DNA of 49,211 nt from an uncultured Mycoplasma sp. (GTDB lineage Bacteria; Bacillota_I; Bacilli_A; Mycoplasmatales; Mycoplasmoidaceae). The position numbers and the translations under genes are program-made. Where the stretch lies: the NCBI GenBank assembly GCA_947177125.1, contig CAMWTH010000002.1:1-49211 (forward strand), read 5' to 3'. Below the pieces are notes generated by a model. The model was not told the DNA's origin. It saw only the letters and a list, made by a program, of their open reading frames with translations, and did not search any database. Shown here piece by piece: positions 18,808 to 32,682 of this stretch; position 1 is the stretch's first letter; every line of letters starts with the position of its first letter.

Positions 18808-19440
18808 ATGCATAAATTTGAATATGTTTTTAGAAAAAAACTTTTTAATACAAAACAAGATTTAATGAATTTAATAAACTTAGTTCAAAATAAAGTAAGA
18901 AAGAATTTTACTTTTCAGTACAAATTTACCGGAAGTTCTAAATATAATATGGTTACTTTTATTCCAAATTTTAATAAAGGGTATGATTTTGATGTAGATA
19001 TTTGTTTAAATTCTAATGCTTTAAATTATCAACCAAAAGAAATAGTAAACAAAATAAAAAATGCTCTTGATAGTTATAACCCTTTCTTTAATTATGATTT
19101 TACTGAAAGTAGTACTAGTGTTTTAACAATAAAAGTAAAAGACAAAAAAAATTCAAAAATTTTATATAGTGTAGATTTTGCAATGATTTTTAAAGATAAA
19201 AGCAGCACCACACAATATATACGCTATGATAAAAAAAAACAGTGCTATGAATGACAACTTAAACCAGAATGATATTATGAATTGGAAAGTAAAATTTATG
19301 AAATTAAACAGGAAATATTATGAAATGAAGTAAGAAAAAAATATCTTAATAAAAAAAACGAAAATGTTGATAATAATAAAAAATCTTATTCTTTATTTCT
19401 CGAAACAATCAATGAAATTTATCAATGAATTAATCCATAA
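18808..19440 (+). CDS. Small nucleotidyltransferase-fold protein (pol-beta/CD-NTase-like superfamily, function unknown)
   Basis: 210 aa after joining TGA codons; TGSSKYNM-x10-GYDFDVDI (G-S...D-x-D) plus a later VDFAMIF candidate third carboxylate. Confidence 0.65.
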
Positions 19441-19441
19441 C

Positions 19442-19501
19442 ATTAAATAATTAAAAAACCAGAAATCTCAGCAATAATTTCTGGTTTTTTAATTATTTAA
19501 T
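19442..19501. terminator. Bidirectional terminator, 25-bp perfect inverted repeat
   Basis: attaaataattaaaaaaccagaaat-(10 nt)-atttctggttttttaattatttaat between convergent genes. Confidence 0.85.
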
Positions 19502-19510
19502 AAGAAGTTT

Positions 19511-21691
19511 TTAAATAACACAAGTTGTACATTCAAATAGTTTTTCAGAGTCTTTTAATACTTCTTGTCTAATTCTAATATAGTAAATTGATATACATTT
19601 TTTATTGAATGCATAAATATATGCTTTGTTTAAATCTCTTGTTGTTGCATTTTCTGTTAAAAATAAAGTCATAGAAATTGCTTGATCAACATGTTGCTGT
19701 GCCGCTGCACAAATATCAATAATTGGATTAGTTCCCATTTCATATGCACCTTTAGCATAGTACATATAATTATCAACACTAATTTTGTATGCTGGAACAT
19801 AAATTCTTCCAACTTTTCCTTCTTTTCTAATTTCAATTGGTGAAACAGTAGGTTGCAAACTAGGAGTACATGAGGACAAATAACTAATAGATCCAGTTGG
19901 TGCAACAGCCATTAAATGAGAATTAGCTAATCCATATTTTTTAATATTTTCACTTAATTCAATTCAGTCTTGTTGTGAAGGGATTTCAAATTCATATTGT
20001 TTTAATAAATTTTTTATTTTTTCAGTTTTAGGAGTTCAGTAATCACTTTCACATTTTGTATATTTATCAAAATAAGAACCATCAGCATATTTTGTGTTTT
20101 TAAAGTTTTCAAAAACAAATCCTGTTTCTCTAGCGTGTTTATTTGATGCTTTATAACAATGATAAGCCATTGCATAAAAAAACATATTAGTAAAATCAAC
20201 AGCTTCTGGACTATCATAATAAATTTTGTTAGTGGCTAAAAATCCATGTAAATTCATCGCTCCCAATCCCACTGCTTTGTTTTTAGAGTTTCCTTCTTGG
20301 ATTGTTGGTGCTGAAGATAAATCAGCTAAATTTGCAATTGCATCCAAAGCTTTAATTGAATATTCTACAGTTTTGCTAAAATTTTTACCATTTTCCATTA
20401 CTTTTGCAATGTTTAAAGATCCTAAATTACAACAAACATCTTCACCTAGTTTTTCATATGACAAATCTGTGTTTAAAACAGAAGGAGTGTTAATTTGAAT
20501 AATTTCTGTACAAAGATTTGACATAATAATTCTATTGTTTAATGCAGCATTTTTTTCATTTGCAATGTCATCAAATAAAATGAAAGGATATCCAGATTCA
20601 AATTGAATTTCAGCAATTTGTTTAAAAAGCTTTCTTGCTGGAATGAATGTTTTTGAAATATTTGGATTATTTAAAAGATTTTCATATTCTTTTGTGATTG
20701 AAATATCACTCATTGGTTTTTTGTATTCTCTTTGAATATCATAAGGAGAAAATAATGCCATATCTTTATTTTCTTTAGCTAAATGGAAAGCAACATCTGG
20801 AATAACAACACCTAATGATAGGGATTTAATTCTAATTTTTTCATCTGCATTTTCTCTTTTAGAGTCTAAAAATTTTAAAATATCTGGATGAAATACATTT
20901 AAATAAACTGCACCAGCTCCTTGTCTTTGACCTAATTGATTTGCATATGAGAATACATCTTCTAAAATTTTCATTACTGGAATAATTCCAGTAGCTTGAT
21001 TTTTAATATTTTTGATTGGAGCACCAAATTCTCTTAAATTTGTTAAACAGTATGCAACTCCTCCACCTCTTTTTGATAATTGCAATCCCATTGTAGTTGC
21101 TCTAGCAATTGACTCCATATTATCTTCAACTCTAATTAAATAACAAGAAACAAATTCTCCTCTTTTCTTTTTACCAGCATTTAAAAAAGTTGGCGTTGCA
21201 GGTTGATATCTTCCTGTCATCATTTCATCTAAAAATGCTAAGGCTTCTTGTTCATTTCCTTTTGCAAATAATAATGCATTACAAGTTACACGATCTTCAA
21301 AATGTTCAAAATAAGTTTTATTATCAAAAGACTTTAATGCATAAGTTGTATAAAATTTCATTGCACCCATAAATGAACTAAATTTAAAGTTATAACTTTT
21401 TGCCTTTTCAAAAATAGAAATTAAAAAACTTGGGTTATATTTTTTAAATAAATCAAAATCATAGTAATTATTAACAAATAAAAATTCTAATTTCTCTTTT
21501 ATAGAACCAAAAACTTTAAAATTTGGTAAAATTTCAGTTTCTAAATATTTGTCTACTGCTAATAAATCATTTTCAAATTGGAAATTCCCATTTTCATCAA
21601 AAAGTTTAATAGTTGCATTTAAAGATATATAAGAATCTTTATCTACAATTATGTTGTTTTTGTTATTCGTGTTAGAGTTGTTGTTATTCAT
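19511..21691 (-). CDS. nrdE: Ribonucleoside-diphosphate reductase alpha subunit (class I, NrdE type)
   Basis: QPATPTFLNAGKKKRGEFVSCYL, SKRGGGVAYCLTNLREFGAPI, DLSYEKLGEDVCCNLGSLNIAK, AVAPTGSISYLS; merged over TGA; C-terminal ECTTCVI with CxxC. Confidence 0.97.
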
Positions 21692-21721
21692 TTTTGTTAC
21701 TTCCTAAAAATTATTATCTTT

Positions 21722-22138
21722 TCAAAATTTATTTCCTATTTCTATTACATTTTCAACATCTTGCTTTGTACCTAATAATTCAAAATTGTAAAGGTATGGA
21801 ATATTTAGTTTCTTTGAAATTATATCCCCAGCAAGGCAATAAGTATCATAAAAATTAGTATTTCCTGATGCTATGACTGCTTTACAATTGTTTCTATTGG
21901 TTTCAATGTTCAAAAATTTTTTAACTTGTTTTGGTACAGCACCTGCTGTTTGTCCGTGGCCACCAGCATAAGTTGGTGTTAATAAAATAAAAGGTTCTTC
22001 AATGATTGGTGGGTCTTCATTAAAGTTTATTGGTAATCTTGTTGATTTACAACCCACTTTTAAAATAAAACGATGTGTATTGTTGGAGATTGAAGAAAAA
22101 TAGACAATATAAAATTTTTTTTCTATATTACTATTCAT
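21722..22138 (-). CDS. nrdI: NrdI flavodoxin-like protein
   Basis: YFSSISNNTHRFI, LLTPTYAGGHGQTAGAVPKQVKKFLN, AVIASGNTNFYDTYCLAGDIISKKLNIPYLYNFELLGT. Confidence 0.95.
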   Translation of the reverse strand: MNSNIEKKFYIVYFSSISNNTHRFILKVGCKSTRLPINFNEDPPIIEEPFILLTPTYAGGHGQTAGAVPKQVKKFLNIETNRNNCKAVIASGNTNFYDTYCLAGDIISKKLNIPYLYNFELLGTKQDVENVIEIGNKF

Positions 22139-22150
22139 TTACTAGAAATC

Positions 22151-23161
22151 TCAATCTTCATCATCTGTTTCTTCAACATTTCCCATAATATATGAAGAAC
22201 CATTACCAGAGAAGAAGTCATGATTTTCATCAGCTCTAGCTGACAATTGTACAAATATTTCTGGTTTAATTTCTGTTTCTTGAGGTGTAAATGGAGAATC
22301 ATAACCCAAGTTTTGCAAAAATTTACCTGCATTATATACACTGAATTTAATTGCATCATCAGCAATATTAAAACCTGAGTATAATTCATTTAAAAACTTC
22401 TTTTCTAAATCGATTACTTCATACAATAAATCAAAAACAAATTTTTTCATTTCAGCTTGTTTTTCAGGTGTTAATTTAGCAACTTTTTGTTGGTATTTAT
22501 AACCACTATAGTAGTTGTGAATTACTTTATCTCTTAATATTAACCTAATAATATCTAAAGTGTTTGGCAACATATTTTTTGCACCTAAATAAAAAGGTAA
22601 ATAGAATCCACCATATAATAAAAATCCAGGCATCATAGCTGCTGCTACTTTTGATTTTAATGGATCATCTCCAATATAATAAGGAATTAAAACTTGTGCT
22701 CTTTTTTGCAAACTTTCACAATTAATTACTCAATCATGTGCTGAATTAATTTGGTCACTTGAACAAAATGTAGAAAATATTGATCCATAACTTCTTGCAT
22801 GAACTCCAACCATAAAAGCAAAATTTGTATAGATTACTTGTTCATGGTCAGTTAGTGAATTTTTAACTTGAGCTACATCACCTATTGTGGCTTGTATAGT
22901 ATCTAACAATGTTAATCCTGTAAATGTTCTCACAACAAGCTCTTGTCATTTATTGTCTAATTTATTTCAAGAAGTTAAGTCGTTTGAAAGTGCAATTTTT
23001 TCAGGAAGTCAGAAATTTTGAGTAATTCTATTTCAGACTTCTAGATCCTTTTCATCATTAATAAAATTTCAATTTACTGATCTCATTTTCCCTTTTAAAT
23101 TGTTTTTTGCATACTCAATTGGGGAGATTGATTTATTGAAATAATCTTTTTTATTGTCCAT
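22151..23161 (-). CDS. nrdF: Ribonucleotide reductase beta subunit NrdF, VPK (class Ie-type) variant
   Basis: ATG at 23161; LTLLDTIQATIGD, FAFMVGVHARSYGSIFSTFC, MMPGFLLYGGFYLPFYLG, LIRLI-type block IIRLILRDKVIHNYYSGYKYQ. Confidence 0.96.
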
Positions 23162-23531
23162 ATTGCTCTCCTGACTTTAGTTAATTAATCTAAATTAAAA
23201 CACTTTTATAGACTTTTTATTAACAAAAAAGAATTAAAAATATTTTTTAGACACTTAATATATTAATCTATGAAACTGAATACCAGCAACAAACTTTATA
23301 AAATTGAATTTGGGGGATATATTCTGTAAATTTTTGTTATATTTAATACATATTAAGTAATCTGTACAAGTAATTTAGTATAAAATTAGATTTTTTTATT
23401 TCTTAATTGGAGAAAATATTATTATAAAGTGTTTTTTCAAAAAAAATTAAATTATAATAGAAAAAATTTAATAGGAAATGTTATAAAACATCACACTGTT
23501 GTTTTGTTTTTATATATTGAAGAAAATATAT

Positions 23532-26500
23532 ATGATTCAATTAATCAAACAAGTATTAAAGTCTTTTAAACACTCTGTTTTATTATTAATAGGGTTATTT
23601 TTTATTTCATTTGCTATTGTTTATGCTTCTTTTGCTTCCTTATATTTTTCTAGTAATATAAAATACTCTTACACTTCTTTGGAAAAAGAGTCTAAAGGAA
23701 ATGAAGCTATTTTAGAAGCTGATTCAAATAATTTAAAAAATAATAATTTGGAATTCACAGAAATTGATGCTATTAATTTGTTTAATAGTAAAAAGAAATT
23801 AGAAAGTGGTAATTATTTTGATAGTTCAGAAGATTATGCAAATGATTTAACTACTTTTGCTTATGAACCAACAGATTTATACCATTCTTCTTATGTTAAA
23901 GTAAACCAGAGTAATGCAAAAAATTATATTTTTGCATATTATGTGGAAAATGGTTTAAATGAGTTTTTTGAAGGTGCTGGAGTAAATGATGCTGACTCTA
24001 TGTATAAAGATAGAGCAAGAGGTGTTTTGGTGTCTTATGGAAATTTATTAATTCCTTCTTCATCAGACAATTGAAGAGCATATGGAATTGACATTCATTC
24101 TTCAGATTTGCAATATATTGTTTATGATATTAATCCATTAACAGGAAATACAAATTTATCTGGTGATATAGTTAACACGATTGGATATTTTAATGATGGT
24201 ATTTTAGATTCTACTATATCAATAAGACTTGGAAATTTAAAATATCCAAAAAATGTAGCTACAGTTCAATACAATCAAATACCTACAGATTTAGAAACCA
24301 ATAAAAGCTATCAATTAATAAATTCTACAAATAATGTGAATACACCTTTTTTTGTGAGCAAAGATTCTTGATGACCAACAATAGATTGAGATATGGGTGG
24401 TAAATCATTTGAAGAAATTTTAAGTAAATTTCAGACTGTATCTGAAACAACAGATTCACCAGATGTTGCAAACATAATTTCTAGTTTGTCCATAAATAAT
24501 GCTTATAATTCTTTCCCTTTGCCAAATAAAAATACAAATTGAAATTTTGCTTCTTTGACTCCTATTTATGAATATCTGAGAATTTTGAGTGACAAAAAAT
24601 ATTTAACAACTGAAAAAAGTTCTGTAGTTGGTTATAAAGATTTTGTTTTTAGAATTCATTTAGATATGAACAAATTAACAGATTTACAAAAAGAAACTTT
24701 AGAGTATGTAAAAGATACTTATGGATTAAATAAATACATTGATTTAACAAGTTTTGTTTATTCAGTTAATGGTTCTTGAATAAAAGAAAAAATGATTGAC
24801 ACTTGAAAAAATGCAGGTTTAGATTATGAATCTTTAAGTAGTTATACTAATTTAAATACTTTAGGATCACTGTGAGATTTTTATGGTGGTGTTAGAGGCC
24901 TTTCCATTGTTCAAGAATGAATTAGAAATTATTCAGAAAAAAAATTGCAAGTAGTGGATTATGAATTATCTAAATATGAGCAAGAATATTTATCAAAGAA
25001 AGTTCTTTCAAAAATCAATAATATTACCTATAACATTCAAGAATCTTATTCTTTAGAAGATTACAAAAGCTTTTCTTCATATTTAATTTCTAGAAAAGGT
25101 GGGAATTATGGGATGTCTAACCAAGATGGAGATATTGATAAAGTAATTTTAACATCTGGATCAGACATGAGAAATAGTTATCAATTTATTGGTGAAAAAT
25201 ATAACTATTTAGCTAATTCTGGAAAGGATGAAGATATTAGCAATGCCCTCATAGCAACAACTAAAATCGGAGGCAATAGTCAACCAAAACTTGGAGGACA
25301 ATATTCTATCAATGAAAATGGTGAATATTTAATGAATTTAGTTCGCTATTTAAAAGACTGCTATTTTTCTAGTCTCCTTTCACAAGGAGGAAATAATGAT
25401 ATAGTAAATAGTGTAAAAAATTTAGCTGAAAATTTATCTAATCAATTTGACAATTTTGGATATTTTAATGTTAATGACTATTATCATCTGTTTTGTTTGA
25501 TTACCCCAGCAATTTACTACAATCATCCAACTAATCAAGTAACTGTAGATGATTTTATGCCAAAAGATTTGTTTTCTTATACTGAACAAAATATTACTTT
25601 TTCTTTTAATGTAAAAGGTGGCTTTACCCCAAGTTGATATGTAGGTCAATCTATTCTTGTTTCTCCTTATGGGAATGCAGCTATTGTCAATAAAAAATGA
25701 TTAGATAGCAATAACAAGGAAAATTTACCAGTTGAACTGTGGTACAAAAGTTTAAAAATGAGTTCTGAGGAATTTTATAACTGAAAAAAAGAAATAAATC
25801 CTAAATATTTACTTACAATAAATTCAATTGATTTTTTAATTATTGGAACAGGAATGTCTTTTGAAAATTCATATCCTATTGTTTCAGCACAAAATTTAAT
25901 TCCAAATACCAAAATAGAGTCAGTTGTTTATGTTGATGATATAGGCTATAGAAGTTTATTGTTATCTAATTCACAAGCATCTCAATCTTACTATTATGCA
26001 ATTAATTTTATAAATAATTATGCAGGTGTTGATCAAATTAATAAAGTAGTAGAAAAATATATGAACAAAGCATATTCATCTTTTGATGAATCTGACTCAA
26101 ACAATTTGTTAACTGCAAGAATTACTTATCCCAATACAATTCAAAAGTATATTGAATTAGCAACTACTATATTAGTAATTGTTCTAGTTATTATTGGTGT
26201 TTATTTAGCTTATTTATTGATAAAGATTTATATTGAAAAAAACCAAGTTTCTTTAGCAATAGCAAAAGCAAATGGATTATCAACATTTAAAATTTCAGTT
26301 GCTTTATCAACATTTGGGTTTATTGTTTCTGTTACTTCTGGAACTATTGCTTATTTACTAGCACTATTTTCACAAAGTTTATTTTTAAATATTTTGGATA
26401 GTTATTGATTCATTTCAATAGTTCCACACAATTTTTCTATCTTTGGTTTATTAGGCGGAGCTTTATTAATTTATTTTGCTTTTTTCTTGTTTGTTTTAAT

Positions 26501-28862
26501 TGGAGTTTGGAATACTTTTAGAAATCCAATAAATGAACTATTAACTAAATCTTCTGATCTTAAAATTAACAAATTGTTGTATTTAATGAAATCAAGAAAA
26601 ATTCCTTTGCTTGCTTTAACTAAATTTCGAATTTCTTTATCTTTATCAAAGTTAACAAGGTTTTTTCTATTTATAATTTTATGTTCTATAGGTTTATCAA
26701 TAATTTCTGTAGGTGTAGCTATTCCAAGAAAATTTGAATTTTCTCAGAAAGAAACACTTGCAAACAAAAAATATGATTATCGTTACAATTTGCAAACACC
26801 ATCTGAACAAAGTGGACTTTATAAAATTCAAAATTATGCTGAATTAGGAACAACAGATAAAAAAAATGGAATATATGATATTTACACAACATCAATGAAT
26901 ATTCAAGTTGTTAATCCATATACTGTTTTATTAAATGATGACCCAGATTATATGGCATTAAGAAATTTTGATGGCTCTATCAAACTTTTTAATGGTGAAA
27001 AAAGATATTTTTCTAATTTTTTACTACCAAGCTATTCAGGAACAAAGCAATTTTCAACTGACTTAGATTTTTTTAGAAATGTTGTTGTTTCTAAATGACT
27101 TGTAGATTTTGAAATTTCTATTGCTGGTATTTATATTAATGCATGAAGTTATGTTAGTCAGTCTTTTCCAGGTGATTTAATTTCAAAAATTAATGCATTA
27201 AGTAACAATTTTGTTTCTAGTATTTTAGAAGTACCTGAATTAAAGAAAATAAATGATGAAAAAAATTATATTATTAAAAGAGCTAATGGTGATTATGTAA
27301 TTAATGCTGAAGTTGTTATAGATTTATCAAATATTACACAAACTCAAACTATTAGATTCACCAATGACTTTTTAACATTTATTGGAATGGTTTATGGAAA
27401 TGAAAGTCTTAGTTCAAAAGATGCTAAAATTGCTTTTGGAATTGTACCTTTTAGAGATTTAGATGAAAAAACATCAAAAACAGAAACTTATACATATTTA
27501 GATGTCACTTTAAATAGTCCAAATATTGCAATAGCACCACTTAGAAATAATGGGAAAAATAGACTAGTTAATATAAATCAACAAATTGTTGGAATTAAAA
27601 AGAACTCTGATTATGTAAAATTATTAGGTGAAAATGATAACAGTTTAAATCATTTGCTATTTGAATTTAACAACAATGAAAAAGATCCAATTTATCCTTT
27701 AATAATTAACAAAGGAGCAGCTTATCAATACGATTTGAGTGTTGGTAATATAATTTCAGTTGATGTAAAAAACACATATGATCGGTTTACAAAAAACATT
27801 TTAGGAATGGATTCAGTTAAAAATGCAAAATTTAAGGTGGTGGGAATTTCAACAGATTCTTTTGGAGTAAATTTATATACTAGTCAAGATGCTTCAAATG
27901 AAATTCTAAAATTAAATTTTTCACAAGGTGCTTCAATAGTTTCATCTTCTTCACTGGAATTTGATAAAGATGAAAACAAAATAATGACATCTTATTTAAT
28001 TGGTGATAAAACCAAAATTGATACAAATACTGGAAATTCTACTTTAATTGATATAACTGAATATGATAATAATTATGTTCCGTTTAATGGTGTTTTTTCA
28101 AAAGAAGAAAATCCTTTATTAGTTAATTCTTTGGTTTTGGAATGTATTTATGGGATTTGAGGAAATTTCATGAATTTTAAAGATTCAAACTTTAAATTAC
28201 TTACTGATAGTTCTGGAATAGAACCAGTTATTAATTCAGTACTGCCTTATTCAACAGAAGAACTAAATTTAGTTAAACAAAAATATGATTTATCTTTAGA
28301 AACAACTAGAGAAAATTTAGTCAAAACTATTAGTAAATTATTAACCTTTAATGATATATCTGTATTATTTACAGATTCTTTTGGGCAAACTTCACTTGTT
28401 GCAATTGATACTTTTGAATATTTTTCAAGTTCTTTTGGAACTTATTCAACAATTTTTGGAACATTATTAACAGTAGAAACATTATTAATTTCATTATTTA
28501 TACCTTTAATAATAATAATTATTATGATTATTAGTTCAGTTATGATGAATGATTTTAGAAAAATAATTGCTATTTTAAAAACACTTGGATATTCAGACAA
28601 AGAAAATTTATTTTCAATTCTAGTAATTTTTATTCCAGTAATTTTCATTTCTCTATTAATAGGGATAGGAATTTTAGCCTCTTTATGTACTTTCTTTAAT
28701 TTCTTAGTATTTAATTTATCTACTATTTACTTATCTCCATCAATTGATTGATTAACTTATTTATTTGGAGTTATAGCAATTTTAGGTATTGTAGTAATAA
28801 ACTTTATTTTTGTTGCTTTGTATTTAAAAAAGCAAAATTTAAAAAATTCAATTACAGGATAA
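23532..28862 (+). CDS. Large FtsX-family ABC transporter permease (1776 aa)
   Basis: Eight ORF pieces all in one frame separated only by TGA; N-terminal TM, then two FtsX-like multi-TM blocks (TILVIVLVIIGVYLAYLLIKIYIEKNQVSLAIAKANGLS...; LISLFIPLIIIIIMIISSVMMNDFRKIIAILKTLGYS). Confidence 0.88.
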
Positions 28863-28893
28863 AAAAAGATTGGGGAAACCAATCTTTTTTTAT
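28861..28893. terminator. Bidirectional intrinsic terminator
   Basis: aaaaaaagattgg-ggaaa-ccaatcttttttt 13-bp stem between convergent genes. Confidence 0.85.
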
Positions 28894-29751
28894 TTATCTT
28901 TTTAATTCTGGAAATTTTGAGTGAATTTTTTCAACCGTATTTGGATCATTGTGATAGTGAAATAGTGTTTTATTTTGGTTTAATGATGTAATTTTTTGCA
29001 TATCTTCATTATTTATTTCAAAATCAAAGATATTTATATTTTCTTGTAGTCTAGATTCAGTTACAGTTTTGGGAATCACAATAATATTTTGTTGTACTAA
29101 AAATCTTAAAATCACTTGAGGTACTGTTTTTTGATATTTACTTGCTAATTCCATTAAAACAGGATTTTTTATTATTTCATCTGCTTGTCTACCCAAACTG
29201 GCTCATGATTGAACAGCCACTCCATATTTATTTGCTCAATCAATGTCAATTTTTCTTTGCCTTAGTGGATGTAATTCAATTTGATTAACAGTGGGTTTAA
29301 TTTCAACATTTAAACAGAAATCAACCAATCTATCAGGTTCAAAATTAGATACACCAATTGCTCTAATTATCCCCTTTTTGTATAAAACCTCTAGTGCTTT
29401 TCATGAACCATAATAATCACCATATGGTTGATGAATTAAAACTAAGTCAATGTAATTTGTTTGCAATTTTTTTAAAGATTTACTAATTGAAAACATTGTA
29501 TTGCTATACCCAAAATTTGAAACTCACACTTTTGTTGTGATGAATATATCTTTTCTTTTTATGTTAGTTTTTTGCAAAGCATTTCCCACAAATTCTTCAT
29601 TAAAATAAGCTTGAGCAGTATCAATCATTCTGTAGCCATATTTATTAATTGCTAGAATTATTGTTTCTTCACATTTGTCTGGTTGTGCTTCATAAATTCC
29701 TAAACCAATAATGGGCATTTTAACCCCATTAGCTAAAATTTTATATTTCAT
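28894..29751 (-). CDS. Aldo/keto reductase
   Basis: NGVKMPIIGLGIYEAQ...GYRMIDTAQAYFNEEFVGNAL...DIFITTKV and C-terminal PQVILRFLVQQNIIVIPKTVTESRLQENINIFDF; merged over TGA. Confidence 0.95.
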
Positions 29752-29819
29752 TTTTAAATACCATATTAATTTAATGTTATTTTAATTTTTTAATTTGGAA
29801 AACTAAAAATTTTATTAAA

Positions 29820-29846
29820 TTAGCAAAAAAGGTGTAAGAGTGCTAA
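29820..29846 (+). promoter_or_regulatory. Degenerate CIRCE (HrcA operator) upstream of dnaK
   Basis: TTAGCAAAA-N9-GAGTGCTAA: right arm exact, left arm 6/9 of TTAGCACTC, spacer exactly 9 nt. Confidence 0.8.
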
Positions 29847-29916
29847 AATTGTGATACTATATATATTAGTTTATTTTTAAGTAATGAAATTTACATAGAT
29901 TAGATAAGGAGAATAG

Positions 29917-31713
<1,797 letters not shown>

Positions 31714-31716
31714 GTA

Positions 31717-31748
31717 CAAAAAATTCCAATTAATTTTGGAATTTTTTT
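31717..31748 (+). terminator. Intrinsic terminator after dnaK
   Basis: aaaaaattccaa-ttaat-tttggaattttttt. Confidence 0.75.
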
Positions 31749-31853
31749 ATTACCTTTAAGTAAATAAAAATCATCATAAATTTTTTAAAATTTAATTTGT
31801 GGTATTATTTTAAAATGTTTTTATAGTTATATAGAAAGGTAATTAGATTTTTT

Positions 31854-32612
31854 ATGAATGTTAGTTTAACAGAAACAAAAAATAAACAATCTAAATGAAG
31901 TTTAGTAAATCATTTTAAATCTTTTAAATGAATAGATTGATTAGGTTTTGTTTTTTTCTTAATGTATTCAGTAACTGTAGTTTTTTTTATTTTTGATATT
32001 TCTGTAGAACTTTCTACAAATGGTGGATATGGTGGATGAAAAACTATTGACAAATTTACAGACCAAAGCAATATTTTACTTTGACTTTATATGCTGTTTT
32101 ATTTATTTTTCAGAAATCATAGTTTTTTAAAAAATAACCAATGACTAATTAGTAATTTAGTTTATATATTTTTCACATTCATTGGATACAATGTTATTTT
32201 AGTTGGTTTAGGTGGTTATGGATATAAAGGTAGTTTTTTTGAAATATTTGAAAATGCCTGATATCACATAATATGTCCAATCAGTTTTTTTGTGTTTGGA
32301 TTTTGTTTCTTTTATTTTTACCAAAACCAGTACCCTAAAATTTTTTGAATATCTTTACTTAAACAAATGATTTATCCAACAATTTATGTAATTTATTTAA
32401 TTACTATTCCATTTGTTTTAGATTATAGTGATAAAGAAGGAAGTATTCATCATTATTCAGTTTATGGTGGTTTTACAAATGTGAGAGAAAATTTAACAAT
32501 AGCATTACCTGTAATTCTTGGTATGTGATTAATATTTTTTCCAGCTGCTCATGCTATTTTTTATTTTTCTTGATTTGGAATTAGTAAGATTAAAAAAAAT
32601 AATGTTGGATAA
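31854..32612 (+). CDS. Multi-pass membrane protein (possibly DUF1600 / Pr6Pr-like)
   Basis: Invisible in ORF track (10 Trp, all TGA): MNVSLTETKNKQSKWSLVNHFKSFKWIDWLGFVFFLMYSVTVVFFIFD...WYHIICPISFFVFGFCFFYFY...; 252 aa open to TAA. Confidence 0.75.
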
Positions 32613-32682
32613 CTTAATTTAATAAATTTAGTTTTTTAATATAAAAATAATACATAATAATTTATGTGTTATTTTTTTATTT

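Noticed and set aside
20226-20498. 90-aa plus-strand ORF antisense to nrdE
   Set aside because: Antisense shadow of a conserved gene; no RBS or homology.
22135-22389. Minus-strand ORF of 84 aa in an alternate frame of nrdF
   Set aside because: Fully inside nrdF in another frame; low-complexity translation with no family resemblance.
23162-23531. Possible NrdR boxes in the nrdF / permease divergent region
   Set aside because: Only weak AT-rich matches (for example cacttttatag) and no paired boxes with consensus spacing.
28501-28540. Runs of ATT/ATA (poly-Ile) near the end of the permease as a microsatellite
   Set aside because: Explained by an Ile-rich transmembrane helix (PLIIIIIMIISS) in an AT-rich genome.
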